Origin: JAEUIG01 sp046349775
GTDB taxonomy: Bacteria; Planctomycetota; Planctomycetia; Planctomycetales; Planctomycetaceae
Direction of reading: 5' to 3'
Assembly (NCBI GenBank): GCA_046349775.1
Contig: JAXMBS010000069.1
Coordinates: forward strand, 1 to 29,641
DNA length: 29,641 nucleotides
The notes under the pieces were generated by a model. The model was not told the origin of the DNA. It searched no databases and worked only from the letters and a program-made list of their open reading frames with translations. This document shows, piece by piece, positions 1 through 6,998 of this stretch (the first letter of the stretch is position 1; every line of letters begins with the position of its first letter). The translations under genes were made by a program, and so were the position numbers.

Positions 1-1
1 C

Positions 2-448
2 GCAGAAGTCGAGCGCGAGTGGGCGAAAGTCGAATTCTATCTGCGGAAGAATCAGCCGACGTCGGTGGCGTTGTACTGCAATCGGATCATGCACAAATAC
101 CCGGAGTCGCCATATGCCAAACAGGCGGCCCAGACGCTGGAGAAGATGCGGAAGAAACTGACGCCGGAAGAGGCAGCCGTGTTCCTCGGCACGGCGCCGC
201 CGGTCGACAAGGAACAGCAGCAGCCGTCCGGCCGGACGATCTACAATCCGACGCCGCCGGCCGAAGTCGATCCGGTCAAACCACCGGAGTCGCCTGCAGC
301 GTCGGAGCCCGACTGGTGGAACTCACCGAACGCACCAAAGCGAACGGACAGTGCTCCGGACCTGAAGCCGGTCGAGCCCGAACAGCCGAAGTCACCGGGA
401 GACGAACCGCCGGCACGGGTGGAGCTGCTGGGAGGAGCGAGGGAGTAA
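2..448 (+). CDS. TPR / BamD-like outer-membrane assembly protein, 3' end (partial)
   Basis: The reading frame is open from base 2 to a TAA at 446-448, so the gene starts left of the window and only its last 148 residues are present. The first 45 or so residues form a helix pair ending in YCNRIMHKYPESPYAKQAAQ, which has the look of the last TPR unit of BamD/YfiO-type proteins, where the sentence 'Y.P.S.YA..A' is typical. The rest is a proline-rich, probably disordered tail of about 90 residues. An LptE-type gene follows 30 bases downstream, and BamD-like plus LptE fits an outer-membrane biogenesis pair. The BamD identity is inferred from one repeat and the neighbour. A generic TPR lipoprotein is the alternative. 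Confidence 0.6.
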   Translation, partial: AEVEREWAKVEFYLRKNQPTSVALYCNRIMHKYPESPYAKQAAQTLEKMRKKLTPEEAAVFLGTAPPVDKEQQQPSGRTIYNPTPPAEVDPVKPPESPAASEPDWWNSPNAPKRTDSAPDLKPVEPEQPKSPGDEPPARVELLGGARE

Positions 449-478
449 GGAGTCGTCAGTCGCGAGAAGCAGAAAACC

Positions 479-1033
479 ATGGTTGGGTTGACGTCGGCAG
501 ACTGGCATGCGGTAGGGCCGCTGAGGCGGCGCGAGGCGCTGCTGCAGCTGGGTCTGATGCTGGGGCTGCCGGGTTGCGGGTACATGGTGGGGAATGCCCG
601 GGCTCCCGAGATTCGCACCGTGCATGTGCCGACGTTTACGTCGGATAGCTTTCGGCGTGGCTTCGAGTTGCAATTGACGGAAGCCGTGCAGCAGCAGGTG
701 CAGATGCACGGCTTTCGGCTGGCAAAACCGCCGGATGCGGACTCCCGGCTGATCGGGAAGATCGTGAGCGTGAACAAGCGACCGGTGAACCAGAACCGGT
801 ATGACGACCCGCGTGAGCTGGAAGTGGCGCTCGCGGTGCATGTGAAGTGGGAAGACGCGCGGACGGGCCAAGTCCTGAATTCCAGCGATTTTCCGATGAA
901 CCGGATCGGATTGCAGGCGGTCACCGAGACCACCTTCGCCCCGGAAACGGGTCAGTCGCTGGCCACCGGGACTCAACAGGCGGTCGATGTGCTCGCCCGG
1001 AAGATTGTCGGCATGATGGAAACGCCGTGGTAA
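479..1033 (+). CDS. lptE: LptE-family LPS-assembly lipoprotein
   Basis: This 184-residue protein has a twin-arginine-rich start (PLRRREALLQLG), a hydrophobic stretch and a lipobox LGLPGC with Cys33 as the lipidated residue. The mature part has the LptE pattern: the GCGY motif right after the lipidation site, then IRTVHVPTF, SFRRGFELQLTEAV and an adjacent beta strand ending in LIGKIVSV. In the family, LptE plugs the LptD barrel and helps put LPS in the outer leaflet. Planctomycete homologues are usually recognised only by this short domain. The gene sits 30 bases after a BamD-like gene, probably in the same transcript. The ATG at 479 has only a weak upstream purine stretch. No lptD lies in the window. 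Confidence 0.72.
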   Translation: MVGLTSADWHAVGPLRRREALLQLGLMLGLPGCGYMVGNARAPEIRTVHVPTFTSDSFRRGFELQLTEAVQQQVQMHGFRLAKPPDADSRLIGKIVSVNKRPVNQNRYDDPRELEVALAVHVKWEDARTGQVLNSSDFPMNRIGLQAVTETTFAPETGQSLATGTQQAVDVLARKIVGMMETPW

Positions 1034-1074
1034 ATCGCCCGCACCGGACTTCGTGGCAGGGCGGGTTCTTGGCG

Positions 1075-1109
1075 AAATCTTAAGATTTTCCCGGTAACGA
1101 CGACCGGGA
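1075..1109 (+). terminator. Tandem palindromes after lptE, possible terminator
   Basis: AAATCTTAAGATTT at 1075-1088 is a perfect 14-base palindrome. It is followed at once by TCCCGGT-AACGACG-ACCGGGA at 1089-1109, a 7-bp perfect stem with a 7-base loop. They begin about 40 bases after the lptE stop codon. There is no T run after the second stem, so a classical Rho-independent terminator is not proven. A protein-binding site is the alternative. Confidence 0.35.
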
Positions 1110-1142
1110 GGGGCGCCGCAATACATCCAGTCTGCGGTGGGA

Positions 1143-1172
1143 TTGCCATCAGAACGGCGGATCGTCCATAAT
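1143..1172 (+). promoter_or_regulatory. Possible sigma70-type promoter
   Basis: TTGCCA (1143-1148) and CATAAT (1167-1172) each differ by one base from the -35 and -10 consensus and are separated by 18 bases. The site lies about 325 bases before the next start codon, so it would give a long leader. Chance occurrence is quite possible. Confidence 0.25.
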
Positions 1173-1483
1173 CCAGGCGAACTGCCGGTGCTGAACCGCA
1201 CCAAATTCCGGGAATTCTGCGGACCCTTCGCGCGTCTGTTTGGCAGCGAACGGACTGCTGCGCTCGGCGCGCAAACCCATCACGCGGCGATCGTTTCTAC
1301 AAGAATTGCCTGCGGACTTTTGAAAGTTCAAGAATTCTCTGAAACCTGCGAATTGCTTGTGGTGTTTTCAGAGGTACGGGCGTAAGTGGGAGAGCATATT
1401 CCGGCCACCGGAGCACCAGTGTTACGGTCCGCCATTGGGGGACTGTGATGCGGGCCGGGGGCAAATTGATCTGATATCACATC

Positions 1484-1490
1484 AGGAGAG
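1484..1490 (+). promoter_or_regulatory. Ribosome binding site AGGAGAG
   Basis: AGGAGAG six bases before the ATG at 1497 fixes the start of the zinc-ribbon protein. It is one of the clearer Shine-Dalgarno sites in the window, where many genes lack one. Confidence 0.6.
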
Positions 1491-1496
1491 CGGGCG

Positions 1497-2435
1497 ATGG
1501 TTCGTCGACTTTCTACGCAAGTCGCTGGCGGGCTGGCCTGGTTCGCGATGTTCGGGATGCAGGCCGTGCTGGCCGCCGATGCCGAGATCGCCTTTGACCC
1601 GCCCAAGGTCGTCGCCGTCCGGCAAACGAACGGCGCTCCCGCACGCGGGCACTTGTTGCGGATCACAGAGGACGAACTGTGGCTGCGGGTGCTCAATGGC
1701 TCCGAAGTGACGTTCAAGCTCGAGAAAGTCCGTTCGGTGAAGTCTTCGGACCGTGGGCTCGAGTTCTGGCCGGGCAACGAGAGCTTTTCCGAGTTTGCGG
1801 CGCGCATCGCGAAAATGCCGGGGGTCGCTTTCGCCGGTACGCTGCGCAACCGTCCCGGGGGCAGGAATCCAGGACGCGCGCCGGCCGTCGCCAATGCCGG
1901 GGACGACGAAGACGACGGTCGTCGTCGTGGAAAAAGAGATCGAGCTGCCGCCGCTCAGCAGAATCAGTCGGCGAGCACTGCCAACCGCAATCCCTTCGGA
2001 AATCAGGCGACGGCTTCGCCGCAGTCGCAGCACGGTCGTACAGCGCCCCCGCGTGAAACCGACGACCTGAATTCATCGGCGAATGCTGTCGCCGGCGACC
2101 CTCAGTCGGGAACCGAAATTCTGACCTGCTCGAACTGTATGCAGGATCTGCCGGCGAACTTCCACAGCGGCGACAAGTGCCCCAACTGCGGAAAGGTCGC
2201 AGTGTTTGATGACGGCGGGTCGTCGAATCCCTTTGCAGTCGCGGGGGGATCAGGCGCCGGCGGAGGAAATCCGTTCGTCGCGAACGGAGCGGCGCCCCAG
2301 GCCCAGCCCGCGCCGGCAGCGCCCCAGGTGCAGAACCAGGGGTTCGACATGGCGAACATGCCGTGGTTTGCAAAGGTCGGAATCTTTGCGGCGTTCGTCA
2401 TCGTCGGATGGGTGCTACTGCAGCGGCGCGGGTGA
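1497..2435 (+). CDS. Secreted zinc-ribbon protein with C-terminal membrane anchor, unknown function
   Basis: I do not recognise a named family. The 312-residue protein starts with a signal peptide (hydrophobic residues about 11-26, cleavage near VLAADA). Residues 30-90 look like a small beta domain ending in the short motif WLRVLNGSEVTFKLEKVRSV, which resembles an SH3-like or SPOR-free adaptor fold. A long disordered stretch rich in Q, N, S and acidic or basic runs follows. A four-cysteine zinc ribbon comes next (Cys211, 214, 228, 231; CSNC and CPNC). The C-terminus is one membrane helix (residues 291-308) with an RR tail. Asn-Pro-Phe triplets occur at 165, 244 and 258. If both ends insert as predicted, the ribbon faces the periplasm, which is unusual. 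An AGGAGAG site supports the start. Confidence 0.7.
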   Translation: MVRRLSTQVAGGLAWFAMFGMQAVLAADAEIAFDPPKVVAVRQTNGAPARGHLLRITEDELWLRVLNGSEVTFKLEKVRSVKSSDRGLEFWPGNESFSEFAARIAKMPGVAFAGTLRNRPGGRNPGRAPAVANAGDDEDDGRRRGKRDRAAAAQQNQSASTANRNPFGNQATASPQSQHGRTAPPRETDDLNSSANAVAGDPQSGTEILTCSNCMQDLPANFHSGDKCPNCGKVAVFDDGGSSNPFAVAGGSGAGGGNPFVANGAAPQAQPAPAAPQVQNQGFDMANMPWFAKVGIFAAFVIVGWVLLQRRG

Positions 2436-2442
2436 GCGTCCT

Positions 2443-3696
2443 ATGAGCGCTGTCGAATGCCGGATGTTGCGTCCGCTGTGCGCGCTGATCGCATTCGGAT
2501 GGCTGGCGACTGACCCGCTTCACAGCGCCGAGCAGCCGGCGATCCCGCCCACCCGCTACGACGGACGCACGCTCGCGGAATGGCGCGAGCGCATCAGTCG
2601 CATCGACTACAAGTCCCCCGAAGTCGGCCGTGAAGTCCCCGGTCTGCTGGCGATCGCCCGGGACCGCACGGCGCCGTGGTTCAGCCGACGTCAGGCCGCG
2701 CTAACGCTCGGCCGCATCGGTGAGCCGGCCAAGATCGCAATTCCCGAACTCGTCCAGCTCCTCGATGAGCCGTCCGAGATACCGGAGCAGTCTACGCGAC
2801 TGTGGGTCATCAAGGCCCTGGCCCTGTATGGCCCATTGGCCGCAGACACGGCGCCACAACTGGTCGCGATCCTGGAAGACGCCTCGGGCGCTCCGTTGCC
2901 GCGCTTGATGGCGCTGGAAGCGCTGGGGCGAATCGGACCGGCGCAGCCGCTCGCGCTGCCGGCGATCACACGCGCTCTCGACGAAGGTCTCGCAACCGCA
3001 GCGAGCGCCGACGCGCGGGAGCGCGCCGTGGGCGCCGCCGAAGTGCTGGAACTGTTTCGCGGGCAGGGGCCTGCCACGCCGTCCCTGATCCGTGCCACCG
3101 CTGCGCACGACGTCCTCCTGCGGCGTGCGGCGGCGAATACCCTGGGCCAGATTGGGCCGCTCGCCGAACCGGCCGTTCCGCCGCTGGCCGATCTCGTCAT
3201 CTTCGACGAGTCACACGAGGTGCGCGACCTGGCGGCAAGAGCCGCTGGGCTGCACGGCGCGCCGCCGAGCCTGTGCTCGTGCAACTACTCGAAGATGCCG
3301 ACGCCGAAGTGCGTGCGGGGGCGTCGGCCTGCCGGGAACTGAAGTCCGCCGCCACGCCGACCGTCGCCGCGCTCCAGACCGCCGTAGCCGACTCGGCCCC
3401 ACAGGTGCGGATCGCAGCACTGGAGTCGCTCTGGGCTGCCGCACAATCCGCAGTCCGTCGTCCCGCCTTCGATCGCGGAGCTGAGCAACGACGATCGCGA
3501 CATCCGCATGCGGAGCGTGCGACTCCTCGAAGCAATCGGACCAGGACTTTCCGATTGGTTGCCGGAGTTGCGAGCGCTGGCACAGTCCGACGGCGGACAA
3601 GCTGCACGAGCGGCAGCGCGGGTGCTGCGCACGTACGACACCTCCTTCAAACGCGAAGAGGAACCGCGAATAAACTTCGCGAATCGACGCGAATGA
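2443..3696 (+). CDS. Secreted HEAT-repeat protein, frameshifted twice as read
   Basis: The ATG at 2443 (or 2464) begins a signal peptide (MLRPLCALIAFGWLATDPLHSA) followed by at least six HEAT-like helix pairs, recognisable from repeats such as ALTLGRIG, ALALYGPLA, ALEALGRIG and NTLGQIGPLAEPA. As read, this frame stops at 3342. However, clear HEAT sequence (EPVLVQLLEDADAEVRAG, then ALQTAVADSAPQVRIAALE) continues from about 3255 in the next frame. After about 3440-3465 it returns to the first frame (RSVRLLEAIGPGLSDW) up to 3696. One missing base near 3243-3270 and one extra base near 3440-3465 would restore a single protein of about 417 residues. The last 15 or so residues are encoded by a CGCGAAT repeat. 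HEAT proteins are scaffolds, and no partner is evident. The gene follows its upstream neighbour by only 7 bases. Confidence 0.65.
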
Positions 3697-3798
3697 GGGG
3701 GGCAGCAGGCCGGCATCTTTGTTAACGCATTGGGAATCTGCGGTCCCCAAGACACCCTGCGGCCGGAAGTCTTCTTATTCGCCTTCATTCGCGATTCC
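3652..3798. repeat. Degenerate inverted-repeat element, CGCGAAT type
   Basis: CGCGAAT occurs at 3665-3671, 3678-3684 and 3688-3694. The reverse-complement forms ATTCGCC (3777-3783) and ATTCGCG (3787-3793) follow about 85 bases on. The two arms are thus imperfect inverted copies flanking a unique centre. The left arm encodes the last residues and stop codon of the HEAT protein. Confidence 0.5.
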
Positions 3799-3862
3799 CT
3801 GTCCGGCCGGTCTTCCAGAGGGTGGCTGTCGCCACGTGCCAATCGTGTTCCTGGTGCGTACA

Positions 3863-4462
3863 ATGGACCGCGAACGGAACTGTCCTCCCGGACACGGTGA
3901 ACTGATGGACCTGCCGGCATGCGGCTCAAACTTGATGTCCGGCGGCCTTGGGCGCTGCCCACGCTGCGGCGCCGAACGCCGACTGCCCGCCGACGTGACG
4001 GCCGTCCATTGTGTTTGCGGGGAGGCGCCGTTCATGCAGATCGTCGAGCCGACCCGGCGCGTGCGCCCGGTCCCCAAACCGCTCAATCCCTATCTGACGA
4101 TTGATCCCGACGCCCCCGATGAAGCCGGGGAGGTCGCGGTGCTGGTCACGGAGACTGTCACGGCGACCTCCGTTGAAATCGTGGCCGGATCGGACGCGCC
4201 GCAATCGTCGGAAACCACGGCCAACGCTCCCTCCCCGCGCCGAAACGACCAACGCCATCAGCGCCGCCAGCGCGATCGTCGCCACGATTCCCCGCGACCG
4301 TCACAGAATGCTCCCATTGCCGGCGACGCAGTCACGGCTGCCCCGCCGCCCATGCCGCCTGTCCACCCACCAGCCGACAAGACACCGGACCACCAGACAC
4401 AAAACGACCAAACACCAAACGACCAAACACTCGGCCCCTCGCTCCTGCCCCCTGGCCCCTGA
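3863..4462 (+). CDS. Possible small zinc-ribbon protein, uncertain
   Basis: The frame encodes up to 199 residues. The supported part is the N-terminal half, with a treble-clef-like pattern CPRC-17 residues-CVCG (about residues 32-54), as in zinc ribbons found at the start of many planctomycete regulators. The second half turns proline- and basic-rich with no fold signal. Its last 30 or so residues are translated from a tandem repeat and a CCCT-rich tract, so the natural end may be earlier. The ATG at 3863 lacks a ribosome site. The ATG at 3905, five bases after GGTGA, is an alternative start. It ends 12 bases before the VWA gene. It could equally be a chance frame in GC-rich DNA. Confidence 0.4.
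   Translation: MDRERNCPPGHGELMDLPACGSNLMSGGLGRCPRCGAERRLPADVTAVHCVCGEAPFMQIVEPTRRVRPVPKPLNPYLTIDPDAPDEAGEVAVLVTETVTATSVEIVAGSDAPQSSETTANAPSPRRNDQRHQRRQRDRRHDSPRPSQNAPIAGDAVTAAPPPMPPVHPPADKTPDHQTQNDQTPNDQTLGPSLLPPGP
4402..4431 (+). repeat. 15-bp tandem repeat, two copies
   Basis: AAACGACCAAACACC at 4402-4416 is followed directly by AAACGACCAAACACT at 4417-4431, one mismatch. A decayed third copy may precede it (CCAGACACAAAACGACC). It is AC-rich, unlike the surrounding coding DNA. Confidence 0.65.
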
Positions 4463-4474
4463 CCTCTGCTCGCC
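4433..4474 (+). repeat. CCCCT-rich tract before the VWA gene
   Basis: This stretch is built of repeated CCCCT/CCCTG units on the plus strand and runs to the base before the ATG at 4475. It leaves no Shine-Dalgarno site there. A similar CCCT tract precedes the methyltransferase at 28978. Confidence 0.45.
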
Positions 4475-5629
4475 ATGCCGACATTCGAGTACTCGAAATG
4501 GGACGGTCAGGCGTTTACGCCGCAGTCGGCGGACAAGCTGTTCGATGAGTTCTCGCAGTACCTTGTCGACTACGGCGAGGACGTGCTGGAGAACCTGGAA
4601 CGGTGGGAGGAAGAGCATCCCGACATCGTCGATATGCTCATCAAACGCGGCTTGGTTGAAAAAGACGAGAAAGGGCAGTTCCGCGTCACTCCCAAGGGAC
4701 TCAAGCGGATCGAGAACAAGGCGCTGGAATCGCTGTTCGACGTTCGCGGCAAGGACCAGCTCGGCCGCCACGACACCGAGTTCCGCGGCCCCGGCCAGAC
4801 GGTTCATGAGGAGTCGAAGCCCTACGAATTCGGCGACCCGGTCAGCAATCTCAACCTGCACGAGACGCTCAAGAACGCGCTGCAGCGTCGCGCCCAGCAG
4901 ACTCCCGCGGCGGACCATCCGGAGCGCGTCGACATCGGCGAAGAAGACCTTGTGGTCTACGACACCGAGTACCAAACCGCCTGCGCCACTGTCGTCCTCC
5001 TCGATATGTCCGGCAGCATGGTCCGGTACGGCAAATTCTCGGCCGCCAAGCGGGTCGCGCTGGCACTGCAGGCCCTCGTCCGCAGCCGCTACCAGCAGGA
5101 CTGGCTGCAGGTCGTCGGCTTTTACACCTACGCCTCGCCACTCAATGAGCGCGAGTTGATCAACGCCGCGCCCAAGCCGGTCAGCATCTTCGACTCCCGC
5201 GTCAATATCCGCATCGATCTCGACAAGCCGCCGCGGCGTGTCCCTGAACACTTCACGAACATCCACGCCGGTCTGCAGTTCGCACGCCGGCTGCTCCGCC
5301 GCCGCCCGGCGGCAAATCGGCAGATCATCGTCATTACCGACGGCGAGCCGACCGCGCACGTCGAAGGCCGCCAGCTCGTCCTGATGTACCCCCCCAGCGA
5401 GAAGACTGCCCGCATCACGCTCTCCGAAGCCCGTCGCTGCGCCAACGAGGGGATCCACATCAGCAGCTTCGCGCTGATCGAAGATTACTTCTACCTGGGA
5501 CTGGTGAACTTCGTCGAGCAGATGGCGCAGATGACCGGCGGCATCAGCATGACCTGCAACGCCGAGGACATGGGCAACATGGTGATCAACAGCTTCGTCG
5601 GCGGGCGGCGGAAGCGGTCTCGCGTCTGA
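4475..5629 (+). CDS. Cytoplasmic von Willebrand factor A (VWA) domain protein
   Basis: This 384-residue protein has no signal peptide or membrane helix. Residues 170-375 form a VWA domain with a complete metal-ion-dependent adhesion site: D177-x-S179-x-S181 in LLDMSGSM, T261 in EHFTNIHAG and D289 in VITDGEP. The N-terminal 140 residues are helical and include a winged-helix-like segment (KGLVEKDEKGQFRVTPKGLKRI pattern). The architecture matches the uncharacterised COG4867-type VWA proteins, which in many genomes act with a MoxR-type AAA+ ATPase as a chaperone pair. No such ATPase is visible here. The ATG directly follows a pyrimidine tract and has no Shine-Dalgarno site. The gene ends with a basic tail (GGRRKRSRV). 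Domain assignment is firm, but role and partner are unknown. Confidence 0.85.
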   Translation: MPTFEYSKWDGQAFTPQSADKLFDEFSQYLVDYGEDVLENLERWEEEHPDIVDMLIKRGLVEKDEKGQFRVTPKGLKRIENKALESLFDVRGKDQLGRHDTEFRGPGQTVHEESKPYEFGDPVSNLNLHETLKNALQRRAQQTPAADHPERVDIGEEDLVVYDTEYQTACATVVLLDMSGSMVRYGKFSAAKRVALALQALVRSRYQQDWLQVVGFYTYASPLNERELINAAPKPVSIFDSRVNIRIDLDKPPRRVPEHFTNIHAGLQFARRLLRRRPAANRQIIVITDGEPTAHVEGRQLVLMYPPSEKTARITLSEARRCANEGIHISSFALIEDYFYLGLVNFVEQMAQMTGGISMTCNAEDMGNMVINSFVGGRRKRSRV

Positions 5630-5658
5630 GCGACTCGGATCGAAGAAGAGACAGGACG

Positions 5659-5835
5659 AAACAGAGGTGAGGTCGCAGAGTCGCCCCGCGTCTTAAGATT
5701 CATCGTGTGCAGAAAGACCATTGTTGTCGGGCGCAGGCTGCGATGCGAATATCTGAATGACTCACGACCATCCGCAATCAATATCGGATCATTACGCTGC
5801 ATTTTCTCTGTGCTCTCTGTTACCTCTTGTTTTTC
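5659..5835. repeat. Degenerate inverted-repeat element, CTCTGTG type
   Basis: The left arm (about 5659-5680, AAACAGAGGTGAGGTCGCAG) and the right arm (5802-5835, containing CTCTGTG at 5806-5812, CTCTGT at 5815-5820 and ACCTCTTGTTTTT) are imperfect reverse complements flanking about 120 bases. The overall plan resembles the CGCGAAT element at 3652-3798. The centre also contains TCTTAAGA near 5691, the same octamer core as the palindrome at 1075. Confidence 0.45.
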
Positions 5836-5860
5836 ACGATCTCGGCTGATCAGCATTACT

Positions 5861-6307
5861 ATGAAAATCGACTACACGCTCGAACTCTCCGCCCCGCGCG
5901 AGCTCGTCTGGCGCGCCTTCGACAACCCGTCGAATCTCCAGAAGTGGCAGCCGAGCCTGATCAGTTTCGACGCGGTCAGCGGAATGCCGGGCCAGGTCGG
6001 CGCCAGGTCGCAACTGACGTATCGCGAGGGGGGCCACGAGATCGTGCTGATCGAGACGGTGACGCTGCGCCGCGAACCGGAGGAGTTCGCGGGCACCTAC
6101 GAAAGCGATCACGGCGTCAACATCCTCTCGAACCGATTCGCCGAGACCGGTACGGGCCTGACGCGCTGGGACGTGCTGACGGAAATGCAGCTTAAGGGCA
6201 TGGCGAAGTTCATGGCGCCGATGGTCCGCGGTATGGTCGAGAAACGCGTCCGCGCCGACTGCGAACGGTTCAAGACGCTCCTCGAAGCCGGCGAACTCGC
6301 GACATAG
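5861..6307 (+). CDS. SRPBCC (START-like) superfamily protein
   Basis: The ATG at 5861 gives 148 residues with the typical opening of polyketide-cyclase/SRPBCC proteins: a first strand (MKIDYTLELSAPRELVWRAF) followed by the helix and loop 'NPSNLQKWQP' and alternating strands (ARSQLTYREGGHEIVLIET, GTYESDHGVNILSNRF). A long C-terminal helix (about 118-145, MAPMVRGMVEKRVRADCERF) closes the hydrophobic cavity in this fold. The longer frame that begins at 5705 is rejected because its first 52 codons lie in the CTCTGTG repeat. The ligand cannot be predicted. A GNAT gene starts 12 bases downstream and probably shares the transcript. Confidence 0.75.
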   Translation: MKIDYTLELSAPRELVWRAFDNPSNLQKWQPSLISFDAVSGMPGQVGARSQLTYREGGHEIVLIETVTLRREPEEFAGTYESDHGVNILSNRFAETGTGLTRWDVLTEMQLKGMAKFMAPMVRGMVEKRVRADCERFKTLLEAGELAT

Positions 6308-6319
6308 ACCGCAGTCCAC

Positions 6320-6795
6320 ATGCCCGCCATCCGCTGCTACCGGCCGGCCGATCTGCCGCTGCTCCAGGCCATGACGGCTGCGGCCTTTGACGGCGTCTCG
6401 ATCGACCAGGGACTGGAGCGCGAGTTCGGGATTGTCGCCGGCCACGATTGGCAATGGCGGAAGATGCGGCACATTGCCGACGACGCGGACCGCAATGCGG
6501 AGGGAGTCCTGGTGATGGAAGCCGACGACGGCAGAATTGTCGGCTTCATCAGCACAGTGCGACCGAGAGGCCGGTATCGGCTACATCGCAAACGTCGTTG
6601 TCGATGCCGAGTTCCGGGGGATTGGGCCACGGCCGCGAACTCCTGTTTGCAGCGCTGCGGCATTTTCGGGAGTTGGGACTCACCCACGCCCGGATCGAGA
6701 CGCTGGTCCAGAACGAACGGGGACGCCGACTGTACGAATCGATTGGATTTCGCGAAATTGCCCGGCAGATCCATTTTGCGGCAAAACTCTCGTAG
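6320..6795 (+). CDS. GNAT acetyltransferase, two frameshifts as read
   Basis: Three reading frames together spell one GNAT domain. Frame one (from the ATG at 6320) gives the N-terminal half to GFISTV (about 6557). A second frame gives AGIGYIANVVVDAEFRGIG (about 6565-6627). A third gives HGRELLFAALRHFRELG through RGRRLYESIGFREIA to the TAG at 6793-6795. The acetyl-CoA loop R-G-I-G-H-G spans the second junction. The junctions fall at about 6557-6567 and in GGGCCAC near 6624-6631, a short G/C run. Single-base insertions at these points would explain both. Restored length is about 158 residues, normal for the family. The substrate is unknown. Sequence error and genuine decay cannot be told apart here. 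Confidence 0.6.
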
Positions 6796-6909
6796 ACCTG
6801 GAAGCACCGAATCCGGATATCGATGACCCACGGCGTCGGCGGTGAGAATTCCATTGCCGCCGCTGAAACACACCGCCGCCGGGAAAGCCCGCCGACGCCG
6901 CGCCACGAA

Positions 6910-6938
6910 TTGACCACGCGGCACAGCCGACTTACGAT
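6910..6938 (+). promoter_or_regulatory. Candidate promoter for the nucleoside-hydrolase-like gene
   Basis: TTGACC (6910-6915) and TACGAT (6933-6938) are separated by exactly 17 bases, matching 5 of 6 and 4 of 6 consensus positions. The predicted start point would give a leader of about 55 bases before the TTG at 6999. Confidence 0.4.
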
Positions 6939-6998
6939 CGTGACTGGCGGAATGACGGCGGGCCGCGGCGCCGACACCCTTCTCTGCGGGCATCAGCC

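Larger units (their letters stand above)
1034..1496. other. Intergenic region with palindromes and a possible promoter
   Basis: I find no convincing gene in these 463 bases. Small ORFs here lack family features and a usable ribosome site. The left end holds two back-to-back palindromes just after lptE (1075-1088 and 1089-1109). A possible sigma70-type promoter lies at 1143-1172. An imperfect inverted repeat, CTCTGAAA at 1337-1344 with TTTCAGAG at 1366-1373, lies further on. A short inverted repeat, CTGAT-ATCAC-ATCAG at 1471-1485, abuts the ribosome site of the next gene. Confidence 0.5.

Noticed and set aside
241..1204. Two overlapping minus-strand ORFs over lptE
   Set aside because: Antisense to a well-supported lipoprotein gene, with no domain signal.
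3200..3470. Programmed ribosomal frameshifting in the HEAT gene
   Set aside because: No slippery heptamer with a downstream structure was seen, and two opposite shifts are not typical of recoding. Sequence error or decay is simpler.
4301..5458. 385-residue minus-strand ORF opposite the VWA gene
   Set aside because: The VWA frame has a full metal-binding site. The antisense frame shows no motif or start signal.
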